Assembly: GCF_004210375.1 (NCBI RefSeq)
Contig: NC_134834.1
Location: 40,390,264-40,454,263, forward strand
Length of the DNA stretch: 64,000 bases
Source of the DNA: Tachypleus tridentatus
Taxonomy: Eukaryota > Arthropoda > Merostomata > Xiphosura > Limulidae
Reading direction: 5' to 3'
Shown: piece by piece, positions 48,432-58,980 of the stretch
Layout: the number at the start of each line of letters is the position of its first letter
Numbering within the stretch: position 1 is the stretch's first letter
Notes under the pieces: generated by a model
What the model was told of the DNA's origin: nothing
Databases searched by the model: none
What the model saw: only the letters and a program-made list of their open reading frames with translations
Program-made: the position numbers and the translations under genes

Positions 48432-48442
48432 TCAAAACTGCA

Positions 48443-48945
48443 ATATAGATTGGAATTGAATAATTTTAAAATACACATTTGGAAATTAAGCTTACGTATA
48501 TCAGGCTTGGTCGTGAAATCTCATTGTCATATGTGTATATGTTAATAGTGTTCTCTGTGATAAATTACTAACATTTGCACACATAAAGGGATAAAAATGA
48601 AAACCTGACGAGCATAAACATTCAACGGTAGTTCACCCAAAACAGCAAGAATAATTAGAAGCATGGCTGTAAATGTTATATTGTCCGAGCTTAATCACTT
48701 GATTACTGTGACAAATATATTATTGTAGAAATTCGTATGACAACCAACAGTCATGAGGAAGCGGAAGTTTGACGCGAACGTACGAGAATTGAGAAATCAT
48801 TATGGCGATTGCATGGATTAGGTTTTGGGACAAATAAGTGCAATGAGTTTCTTTTGTTTTTGTTAATTTCGTATTTATAGAAAAATCACGAAGTATTTAA
48901 TATTCTGAAATATAATAAATTCTTGAATGAATGTTTCAAAGGAGT
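48443..48945 (+). promoter_or_regulatory. Region upstream of DOCK exon 1 (presumed promoter/5'UTR)
   Basis: No repeats are recognised. The last 250 bases are less AT-rich than the surroundings (GAAGCGGAAGTTTGACGCG at about 48758, including an ETS-like GGAAG). The transcription start cannot be placed. Confidence 0.3.
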
Positions 48946-48991
48946 ATGGCGAAACACATGCCTTCACCCGATAGAATAAAATACGGCGTTG
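48946..48991 (+). CDS. DOCK: DOCK-family GEF, first coding exon
   Basis: Translates to MAKHMPSPDRIKYGV plus one base, ending at a GTAAGT donor (48992-48997). DOCK1-5 proteins begin with a 15-residue exon of the same kind ending in KYGV at a phase-1 junction (human DOCK1 'MTRWVPTKREEKYGV'). The ATG at 48946 has a good context (A at -3, G at +4) and gives exactly 15 residues. In-frame alternatives are 48931 (adds five residues, weak context, directly preceded by a TGA stop) and 48958. The leftover G joins TT of the exon at 59874 to make GTT (Val), giving KYGVVISNY, typical of the SH3 start in DOCK3/4-like proteins. DOCK proteins activate Rac/Rap GTPases in cell migration and adhesion. Confidence 0.86.
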
Positions 48992-50263
48992 GTAAGTCAA
49001 AACAGAATTGTAGTAATAGTATTAAACTTATACTATTACTAGTAGCAGCACTTCTGATACTGTGCATAATAATGAATATTAGTAATACCTTGATACTTTT
49101 TAATAGCGTTGTGTACGCCGCGTGCGTTAACTTGATTTAAACTTGTTTTAATAAGTACTAACGTTGTTTATTGTTTAACACAATAACGCACAAAAGTAGG
49201 GACCATTTGATTCTTGTTTAACAAAGTTGTAATTGAACCCTGCCTTGGAGAAATATTTAAATTCACCCTTTTTCTTCTCAAGGTAAAATAAGTTAGGAGA
49301 TATGTTAATCTATTCCTGTAGTCTGTAAGGCAATCCTTCAATCCCTCAAATTATTCTACTTCTAACACTGGTAGTACTGGTGGACCTTCTTAGAACCATT
49401 TCTATTAAGTCAGTATCTTTTGCAAAAGTTGCACATACTGATATAATTCTTATTTTTGGAATTTTTGCCTCTTGATCAGGGTAGATACATGCAATTTCTT
49501 GTAAATGGGAACACAGTACATTATGGATAAACTTGCAATTTTATATTGTAGGTATAATGTTTTATCAGATTCATTGAAATACTAGTTTTTAGTAAAGGTT
49601 TTTATAGTACATAACTTGTTTCATACTTTTTGGCTGCAAATTTGAGTAGTATCGTTAAGCATGTGCAACTGGAAGTGCACTACTTTCAAAGAGGAATAAC
49701 AGATATGCAAATAATACCACATTTAATGACATACAGATGTTTTTTGATAAACTGGTGGACTAATTTTAACATACTAATCTTTGATCAGTGGTGTAATGTC
49801 ATGTAGTAGTAAGGCAACCAATAAAAATTCCACTAATTTTACTTTATGCCAGTAATAATTTCCAGATAAGTTATAATTTTGAGTGTTACTAAATGTGATG
49901 TTAAAGACATGACACATCTGAGTGGAATATAGTGTTAAATGGTTTTTGTAGCAGAATTATTTATAAGGTACTCGAATGGTTGTACTAATGGTCAATAAAT
50001 AATTCATGAATAAGTGTTATAGATTAAAAAAAGATCAGTAGCTAAATGTTTAAATAGTGAATATATGAAACTGGTCATTATTATTTTTATGTCAGATAAA
50101 AGCTTGAAGAAAACTTTATCTGGTACTAGTGACCAATTGTTTCTATTTTTAGTGCAGTATTTTTACATTTATTATTACAAACAGTGTTATAACAGGCCAA
50201 CATTTACAGATGAATGCACCATTCTACCATGCAATCTGAACATGTCCAATTTTTACAACAGAA

Positions 50264-50597
50264 AAATTGTGAAAAACCCAGGAAGAAATCACAAACTGTT
50301 TATATCACTGCTTGAAGAAAAGAATCATTGTATCAAATTCCATGTAAATTGGTTAAAGCAAAGTTAAGTAATTCATCAGAGCCAATACAATTACGGGCTT
50401 ACTTAACATTTTGATCTCTTTTCCCCTAAAATGACCATATCCTATATTTTGTATGTATACGTAAGGGACGTGTAAAATGATATCATTGGACCAAATCCTA
50501 TGGAAATTGATTGAAATACATTGGAGTAATGTTTCATTTTTTAGATTCTTTATTTCAACTCCTAAATTGTGAAAAACCCAGGAAGAAATCACAAACT
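50264..50597 (+). repeat. Exact 34-bp direct repeat spaced 300 bp
   Basis: The same 34 bases (starting AAATTGTGAAAAACCCAGG and ending AATCACAAACT) occur at 50264-50297 and 50564-50597, precisely 300 bp apart, while the flanks and the intervening sequence differ. It is not part of a recognised element. It could mark a recent local duplication, or the flanks of an insertion about 266 bp long. Confidence 0.8.
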
Positions 50598-51686
50598 TGA
50601 ATGTTCATAACAGTTGCATACTCTGTACACTATTATAAATACCATTGCTTTATTGTTTACAATTAGTTTTTAGTAAGTGAAGTTATTTCTACATTAGTTA
50701 GTTTGTGTGAACACATATTTTTTTCAAACAAACTGGTATTTATGGATCTAACACATGATACCTGTGAGAAGGTGTAGCTCACATGCCATGCATGAAAATG
50801 ATAGAGCAATGGACATGAAAACTTCAGCAAATGTTTTGTGAGTCCATACTGGTTCTAAATATTGTTTGACATTGCTTGAAAAGCCAGGTTAACTATATTT
50901 ATGATTTATATGCTTAGAAAATACTTTTTCCAAAACTTACCATCTGCTGACATTATAACTATTCTTCGGTCTAGGGTTTCCCTTCTTTGCCCATCTAAAC
51001 TTTGAGAATGCTTGCTCTAGTCTTATATTCCACTTAAATGCCTTAGTCAAATTATAATTTGCAAATTTCCACACTAATTTCAATGTGTCCTCTATCTAGA
51101 AACTGTATATAATATATCATTCCAATAATGTAATCACTTTTCACAAAGGTAATGCTCTGTTCTTTCAGTTTACCTCTTCTGGGATCTAAACATCCACCTA
51201 TGTGTTGTGACCTGTAAAGAGAAAGAGAGGGTCCTGGTGGTTTAGGGGTCCAACCCTAACATACCACTTTGGCCTTCAATTCCTGTACATGGGTGGCCTT
51301 GGGGTGGCCCCTCCAAGATCATTTGGCTGGTCCACTTGGGCTAGGGTCAACCAAGTACCAATGTTGGATGTTCTTAACAGGTGTTGTGGACACTGTATCT
51401 GATGCTGGTGTTTGGGTATAGTGTTAAAGAAACCCTGGCATTGCTATAGTATCCTTGTTTGGCATTGTAGTGTATCCCCTTGCAGGGCTCCAGGGTTGGT
51501 GGGGCCAGTGGGTGCCAAAACATTCTTTTTTTTTAATTATGGATCTCCAAATAAAAACTTAAATAAAATAGTGAAAAACAGTCCATAGGTAAACAACCAT
51601 GTCTTGAAGATTCTGAGCAGCAATCTTCAACATCTGTACCTCATTTTCTTAGACTACATTCTCTTTCAGACAAACCTTTAGGACAG

Positions 51687-52800
51687 ATGATTCCCTCTTT
51701 CATTCAGAAGGGACTAAAGGGACTTGCTGACTCTCTAAAGTCAATGAAAATGTTTCGTTCTGGTGACATATTATTGGAAACATCCACATCTCAACACAGT
51801 GAACTCCACTTGCATTCAAAGATGATTGGGGATATTCCTATTGAGGTTATGTTTCATGCTACTTTGATTTCAGCACAAGGAGATATTGTTGAGAGGGATT
51901 TGATGAACTTCCCAGAGTTAGATATTCTCACTGGTTTCTACATCAAAGGATACATCTACAGTGAGATGTATGTCCACTTGCAAGGATGGAATTATAATGC
52001 AGACCAGTGTCCTCATTTTGACATTCATATCACCACATTCACCCGCCATCATCAAGGCAGGTTTTCTTAATTGCAAGGTATGGCCATACATTCCAAACCC
52101 TTTCAGATGTTTCCAGTGTCAGCAGTTCAGGCACTTGAAGACATCATATCGTGGTTCCTTGACATGTGCTCATTGTGGTGGTAAGGACCATGATGCCTAT
52201 GAGTGTGAAACAGACCATCATTGCATTAATTGCAATGGCTCTCACCCATCACCTGTCCTACTTTCATTCTTGCCCTAAATGGTTGGAAGAAAAAGAGGAG
52301 CAGCGTTTGAAGATGATTCAAAACATTACTTACCCTGAGGCTCGAAAGTTGCTGTTCGCCACTTCATCTCAGACATGTGCAGCTGCGCATCACCCATCAT
52401 CTGTCCTACTTTCATTCTTGGTCTAAATGGTTGGAAGAAAAAGAGGAGCAGTGTTTGAAGATGATTCAAACATTACTTACCCTGAGGCTCGAACGTTGCT
52501 GTTTGCCACTTCATCTCGGACATGTGCTGCTGCAACTCGTTTCACTACTTCAGTGGAAGTGCAGATGGATCTCTCTGTGTCTCCAAAAGAATTGTTTTCA
52601 AACCAAATGAAAAGTCTTTTGACCACCATAGGTAAAAAAGTTGGTAAATCAACATCAACACCCATCTCTGTTCCAAACATTCATTCCAGCAAAACCATAG
52701 ATCCACTTTCTTTGGTTCCAGGTATGGGCATTTCCTCAGGTACATCTTCTCCCACCCTAAGATGCAAAACAATTATCTGTTTCATGTCCTCAATTGTTTG
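51687..52800 (+). pseudogene. LINE ORF1 (gag-like, CCHC zinc knuckles), broken
   Basis: Three frames must be chained. The middle one holds PFRCFQCQQFRHLKTSYRG and LTCAHCGGKDHDAYECE, then HCINCNGSHPS: successive C-x2-C-x4-H-x4-C-type knuckles as in Jockey/I ORF1 proteins, followed by the usual CPKWLEEKE and NITYPEARKL boxes. A 148-bp tandem duplication (52243-52390 repeated at 52391-52538) copies that last segment. The first knuckle has an altered spacing (…FRHLKTSYR in place of C). Confidence 0.85.
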
Positions 52801-52944
52801 AATCCTCTTCCAACAACAAAGACTTGCCCAATTGACACAGGGCAGGATTCATGGAGGTTGACAGACCTCCCTGAAATAAAGAAAATAAAGAAAAAAGACA
52901 TGGTCAAAAGCAGAATGGCTCTCTACCCAGTTCACCTACATATA

Positions 52945-55130
52945 AATAAAAAAATGGCCAATTTGATACAATAGAACTGTCGAGGTTTACATTTTAATCT
53001 GGATGACATCAAAGCACTACATGCTTTTTACCAACCTGTATGTCTTTCCTTTCAGGAAACATTTCTGAAACCTGCCAGTACAGTCACCTTATGGCAGTTT
53101 TATTTGTATAGAAATGATAGGTTGTATGATGGATGAGTGCATGGAGGTTGATCAGCATGTGCCCACCCTGTCTTTGCCACTTGACACACCCTTTGAGGCT
53201 GTAGTCATCAGTGTTTCTTTGGATCGTACCATCACTGTTTGTTTTCTCTACCTGTCTACTGAAGAGACCTATGATCAGTCAGACCTTAATGCTCTCATTG
53301 AACAGTTGCCATCTCCCTTTTTATTCCTGGGGACTTTAATGGACGTAATTCCCTCTGGGAAGGTACTGATACTCTCAGATCACAACCTTTCTCTTTTAAG
53401 TACTGGTTCTTATACATGTTTTCATGCACCTAGTCAGTCCTTTACTGCTATTGATCTTTCATTTTGCTCCCCTTCACTATTCTCCTACTTTTCATGGAAG
53501 GTTGACAATAATTCATGAGGCAGTGATAATTTTCCTATAATTTGAGAGATACTGACTATGGTTGATGCTACCCGACCATGGTGGAAGCTGACCCAATTTC
53601 ACTGCTCTTGCAGAACCTGATTCTGCCATCATCTGTCAGTCATCAATAGATAACTGCGTGGCAGCAGTGGCTGACTGAATTATATAGGCAGCTGCTCAAT
53701 GTATTCCTAAAACCTTGACACATTTTCCAGGATATCCTCATCTGTGGTGGAATCCTGCCTGCCACATGGCACAGAAGGCTCAAAAATGGCCTTGAATACT
53801 TTTTGTAGGTATCCCATTCTCTTGAACCACATTGCTTTTCAGTAGGCCCATGCACAAGCTTGGCGAGTAAGATGTCAAAGCCAGGAGAAATCTTTGAATA
53901 AGTTCACAATCAGTATCTCTTCTAACACTAGTTCCAAAGTTGTATGGTACAAGATTCAAAAGGTCAGTGGGCAATATAAATCTGTCCCCTTCTTGATCTT
54001 GCTTTCTGATGGCCAGGAAATAGCTGAAACCCAGAGCATTACTGATACTGGAGGTGAAAACTTTTTCTGGGTATCTAATGCTTCTGCTTCATCTTCCATT
54101 TTCTTAGCCATTTAGACTTGGACAGAGCGATCAATTCTTTCCTTTCAAGCTGATTGTCTCTATGACTATAGTTGTCCCTTTATACTGGTGGAACTCAAAC
54201 TGGCCCTTCATCAGTGTGGCAGTACATTGGTTGAACCTGATGATGTATATTATAAAATTCTATGCCATCTATCTCCTGCTTCTCTTACTGTTCTTCTGAT
54301 TGTTTTTAACCAGATCTGGTAGGAGAATGTTTTTTCTGATGCCTGGTGCCAGGCTGTTGTTCTGCCTTTCTCTAAGCCTGGGAAGGATCCCAAGATTTCT
54401 TCAAACTACCATCCAGTTGCTTTGATGAGCTGTCTCAACCTAAGGGAGGTTGGTTAATGCTCATCTTGTTTAGTTCCTTGAATCAAAGAACATCCTCTCA
54501 CCCACCCAGTGTATGTTCCTGTGACAGTGCTCCCACATCTTGTGTCAATATTCTTTGACCTTGAAAAAGCTTATGATACTACATGGAGGTATGGCATTTT
54601 GTGAGACCTTCACTTATATTGGTTACATGGTCATTTGCCTATTTTTATTAAAAAATTTTAATGGACAAGTGTGATCTTGTGCTATCACTGCTTTGCCTGT
54701 TCCATATGCGGATTCACTGCTGTGCCTGTTCCATACATGGATTATAGTCCTGTATTCAAGGCTTGGCTTTGTGCCAGTCAGCAATCGACTTGGAGTGAGC
54801 AATGTGAAAACAAGCTTTTCCGAATAAAACCCTTTATTGGACTTTGGCCATCCGGCTTCCATAAGGATCAGGAAGAGGAAGCTGTTCTAACTAGACTACA
54901 CATGGGTCACAGTTTTTTAACTCATCATTTTCTTTTATCTGGAACTGATGCACCAGTGTGTTGTCTGTGTGATACTCAGGTCACAATAAGCCACATTTTA
55001 CTGTCTTTCCATCATTACAATTCCCAGTGACAGCACCATTTTAAACGTTTTGTTCCATGGTTTATCCATAATGTTGGACAGTGTCATTGGTGATGATGAC
55101 ACTTTCCACTTAACAAATGTTTTCAGTTAT
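52945..55130 (+). pseudogene. LINE ORF2 (endonuclease-RT), broken and internally deleted
   Basis: The endonuclease start is readable as NLIQ-stop-NCRGLHFNLDDIKAL, then VCLSFQETFLKPAS, FEAVVISVSLDRTITVCFLY, FLFLGTLMD (GDFN box mutated) and TYCFHAPSQSFTAIDLSFCS-like sequence (53400-53480). Of the RT, VVLPFSKPGKDPKISSNYHP (54355-54420) and FFDLEKAYDTTWRYGIL (motif A, 54550-54605) survive. The catalytic DD box and much of the thumb are deleted before LFRIKPFIGLWPSGFHK and VTISHILLSFHHYNSQ at 54820-55030. Non-functional. Confidence 0.85.
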
Positions 55131-55760
55131 TTAAAGGCCATTAACATTTTTAATGCTATTTAAGTTTTTAATTTATAAATTATACCTTTTTTAATATAAT
55201 TCCTTTTTAAGAATTAAAGTACAACTAGTTCTGTATGAAAGTAGAATATGGCTATAATGTCAAATAACCCAAAACCAGGACGGGAAAGGCAATCTTTAGG
55301 TGTATAATGTTTGAACTTACCCATTAGTCATCCTGGTGAGTTATGATAATTAACATTATGCTACAGAAAGCCCTTTAAAACTTATATTGCTTAACTTTCT
55401 GAAAACAACTGTGACATCAAATAACTCAAAAGCAAGACTGGAAAGGCCAACTTCAGGTGACTGATGCTGATGTTTGAATTTACCTGTTAGTCATCCTGGT
55501 GAGATATGATAATTAAAATTAAGCTACAGAAAGTCCTTTACAACTTGTATTACTGTAGCTTCTCTCTTACTGATGTAAACTTGATATAAAAATTGGATTT
55601 AATGCTATTTATGTTTTTAATTCAAATATTAAACTTTGTTTTACCTTGATGGCTTTTTACAAATTTTACTAATTTTACTCTAACTTTTTACCAGATGTTT
55701 GGCACAGATAGCCTAGTTGCTTTGCACCATAAAACACCAAACCAACCAATCAAACAATCC

Positions 55761-56145
55761 TCCTGATATTGCTGCTCATGCTGGGATTTTCAACTCAGTT
55801 TTGTGACGGATAGCTATGTTTTGTCCTCCACATTTATTGGATCAGCATACGCTGGCTTATCTCCATGAGGAGGAGGTTTGTTTATATTCTAAACATATGG
55901 ATCTCCCTTTTGGACTTGTGGGAGTCTAGATTGGAGCCTGTGATTATTTTAAGCAGATCACATTTTTCTTTTATTTTTCTTACCTTCATGACTGTCCTGA
56001 GGTATTTATCTATAGTCCAGCTTTTATCAAAAGCTTAACATTCTTTTCAGCAAATAGAGGATGATTAGGGGATTGTGCTGCTCTTTATTTGGTTTCCTGG
56101 CTGTTCTGTTGTTGGGATTTATTGGGTTGGTTGGTTGGCTGTTTG
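55761..56145 (+). other. Partly open segment between two LINE tails, unassigned
   Basis: With two or three stops a + frame reads PPHLLDQHTLAYLHEEE then YSKHMDLPFGL and FSYLHDCPEVFIYSPAF. It looks like decayed coding sequence, but I do not recognise the family. It may belong to the DIRS-like or LINE material around it. Confidence 0.3.
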
Positions 56146-56149
56146 ACAT

Positions 56150-56720
56150 TTATTGGCACAAAGCTACTAGGCTATCTGCATCAAACAACTGGTAAAAAAT
56201 AAAATAAAAGTAAAATCTTTATAAAATGTAAAAATAAATCAATATAAAACTAAATAAACATGAAATAGCTGATAAAAACTTAGAGTTAAAAAGGCCAATG
56301 ACCTTTAAAAATATAAAAATGTTACTAAGGTGTATAGTGTCACCATTACTAATGACACTGTCCAACATCAGGGATGAACCAGTGTTAAAAAAAATGTCTA
56401 AAATACTGCCGTTGCTCATAGTCATAATGATGGAAGGCCAGGAAAATGTGGGCTATTGTGACTAAAAGTTTTGGGCAGGGACACTTTGTTAGAAAGGGCT
56501 CATTTATCACCTTTTTTATCTCAGGGAGATACAAGAAGCTTATTTTGTCTGTCTCATTATTTGCTGGAGTTCCAAAAATGTTAAAATTTTGAATTAATAC
56601 TGCCTGTTTACATTCATTTTTACCATTCTTGGCTTCTTGTCTTTCTGGCTCTAACTTACGAATATTGGCCCTTAGTGTTTCCTGACTTCCTTTTTCAATT
56701 CCCATAATATGGTCCATTCA
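56150..56720 (-). pseudogene. Antisense LINE 3' end (same family as 51.2-55.8 kb)
   Basis: Minus-strand frame 56385-56717 ends LLVTIAHIFLAFHHYDYEQR, matching VTISHILLSFHHYNSQ of the sense LINE. The tail (reverse complement GCAGATAGCCTAGTAGCTTT, then GCCAATAAATGTC) matches its 3' end GCACAGATAGCCTAG. It is 5'-truncated. The two tails face each other across 55.76-56.15 kb. Confidence 0.75.
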
Positions 56721-56779
56721 TATTCTTGACTATCTTTGGCTTGGGTGGACTAACAACAATGCTTTCAGTGACTGTCCCA

Positions 56780-58200
56780 GGTGCATGGAAGCAGCAGGAG
56801 CACAATTACTTTACTTCCTAGATGTTTGGAGCTTTTTCACCAGGGATTCATGGATACTTCAAGTTCTGGCTTTAGGGTTGGTCATTCAGTTTACATCACC
56901 TCCATTATTGTCTGCTCATCCTGTTGCAGTTTCATCTCCAACAGATCTATTGCAAGTGGAGCTCCATTCCCAGTCCATAAGAGAGTTGTTAGTAAAAAAA
57001 GTAGTATAGAGAATCAGTCCCACTCTTTTGGAATTTTATTCCCATTTATTCATGGTACCCAAGAAGACAGGAGATTGGGATTCAATCATCAATCTATTTC
57101 AACTCAACCAATTTTTTAGATCCTTCTTATTTTAATAGGGGAATTTTTTCTCATTATGTAATGGCACTTTGCACCAGGGCTCAGAATGACCAAGTTTAAT
57201 GTTACTGAAACATACCTTTATATTTTTATAGTAAAATTTTCCCAGGAGTTTCAAAGGTTTGTACATAAGGGTCAGGTGCTATAGTTCTGGTTTCTTCCTT
57301 TTGGTCTTGCATTAACACCTTATGTCTTTCGTGGAGTTGTTCAGGCTTTTTCTCATCACCTGCATTTCTTGGACCTATGCACACATCATTATATGGAGGA
57401 CTGGCTCTATCCCATCAGTTAGCAGAACAACAGAAGCCACAAAAATTAGTTTACTTACGAGATTGGAGAAATCTATTTTGTTGCCTGTGCAATATCTCAT
57501 CCATGCTCAACCAGCCCCTTTCAGGCTTCAAGCCATTGAAAGAACCATCAGGCTTTTACTTATGTCTCCTCATACTGAGTGGATGGTCCTTCTCTCTCTG
57601 TAGGGAATGTGGTCATCCCTTGAGCCTATCATTCATTTGGGACAAGCACATATGAGGTCTCTTCAGTGATCATTGTGCAACCAAAGGATAGTGCATTCCA
57701 GTAATTTGGATCATCCTGCTTTATTACTCAGAGCAACTTTGCCAATTGCGAATAGTGTTTGGATTGGTTTAGTATATTGGTTATGAAAGGTGGTCCACTA
57801 TCTCACATAATCCTGAACATAAAGTGGTTCTATCCTAGGTTCTTGGTGAAGAACAGGTTCTGTGCTCTCTTCATACTTCCAAGGGAAAGTGAAATATTTC
57901 TTGTCCACTTTGTTGGAAAGTAAGGATGAATGTTCATAATTTCAGACAAATGAGTTCTTTACCTTTGGTTGAGTATGGCAAACGATCTCATCATTCTAAG
58001 TCTTAGATGTTGCATTTTGTATTTCTTCAGGTGGAAGAGAAAGTTTGTACACTTAGTTGTTGCTTATTTTCTCATTGTGATTCCTGTGACATGAAATTTA
58101 TTACTCTGTGGTTAAAGGTTGGTGGCCTCCAATCAACGTATGTGTCTGTATGTGTATATATATCCAAAAGCCGTATCCACCAACATGGAATGTAGGTACC
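56780..58200 (+). pseudogene. DIRS-like retroelement reverse transcriptase/RNase H remnant
   Basis: Chained + frames give LLYFLDVWSFFTRDSWILQV, IQFTSPPLLSAHPVAVSSP, LHSQSIRELLVKKVV-stop, FYSHLFMVPKKTGDWDSIIN (56785-57110), then LPFGL, a YVFRGVVQAFSHHL-like block, HHYMEDWLYP (catalytic Y-x-D-D replaced by YMED; 57370-57400) and LVYLRDWRNLFCC. This order ('W..FT.D.WVL', 'FTS.PPLS..PV', 'YS.LF.VPKK.GGWRP..NL', 'LPFGL..AP..F', 'Y.DDWL', 'W.KS') is that of DIRS-type tyrosine-recombinase retrotransposons. No tyrosine recombinase was recognised. Riddled with stops. Confidence 0.7.
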
Positions 58201-58849
58201 ATGATCTCTTAATTCTAACTCCAAGTTGTGGAACCTCAGCTATTTAGTTGGGGCTGGCTTATGTTGATGATTACTCATATTTTATTTCATCTTTGATATA
58301 GAAATTAAGTTTTAGGTGATGAGCATACCTGTTCTGTATGTAGTGCAGTTTCCTCATTTGTGTACGGTTTTTTCTCTTGATACATTCCTCTTCTATGCAG
58401 ATGCTTTCTGTATGAATAATGTTGGGTTCTAGCTCCAGTATCAGCAAATGGTAAGTTTGTTTTGGAAGCAAACATTTTCTTAAACTGAAAATATATTTCC
58501 AATAATACTTACTTCCACTGATAATCTAACACTTTATCTTCTCACTAAAAGAAGTGTTTTGTGTTTCAAAAGAGTTATTATCTTATTGGGATGAGATGAT
58601 TATATGCAATTGATAAAGCAATATTTAAAAAAAAATTCTGAATTTTCTCTTGTGTGAGAACGGTAACAGATTCTGTTGGTTTCCCATGTTCTTTATTTTA
58701 TTCACCACCCCTCTAATAAGTACAAAATTCAACATAAATTACTCACTATAAAATTGTTGTAGCTCAGATAAACCATAATTTTTATAGCTTTCATTTTATT
58801 TGTTTACAGAGCCATCAAATAGAAAATCAGACCAACTCCAACTCTCTTT

Positions 58850-58980
58850 GTTAACCTGATGATGACCTAAGAAGGTCAAAACATTGTTCTTTATTTTAAT
58901 AAATGTTTTAATACCCACACCAGCCATCATGAGATACATTTTTACTTCAAGTGGGTTTCTCGTCATCATGAAATTCTTGA
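58850..58980 (+). repeat. Penelope-type terminal sequence (solo)
   Basis: CCTGATGATGACCTAAGAAG, GTCAAAACATTGTTC, TTTTAATACCCACACCAGCC, GAGATACATTTTTACTTC and AAGTGGGTTTCTCGTCATCA. Collinear with the right half of the 14.3-kb palindrome and with 44.0 kb. The hammerhead-like core at 58856-58882 has GAAAC mutated to AAAAC. Confidence 0.6.

Larger units (their letters stand above)
51210..55760 (+). mobile_element. Jockey/I-superfamily LINE, decayed but nearly full length
   Basis: Order fits a two-ORF non-LTR element. A GC-richer 5' leader (51220-51540) is followed by ORF1 with CCHC zinc knuckles (51687-52800), then ORF2 with endonuclease (52945-53540), partial reverse transcriptase (54300-54660) and a C-terminal zinc-finger-like end (54720-55130). 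The 3' region (55130-55760) contains a duplicated block of about 150 bp (compare 55245-55390 with 55400-55560) and ends CACCAAACCAACCAATCAAAC. It carries many stops and frameshifts plus internal deletions, so it is non-autonomous today. It lies in the same orientation as the DOCK gene. Confidence 0.85.

Noticed and set aside
50065-50367. 100-codon + strand ORF at the exact-repeat locus
   Set aside because: No similarity to a known family and no splice or start support. It overlaps the 34-bp repeat, which explains part of it.
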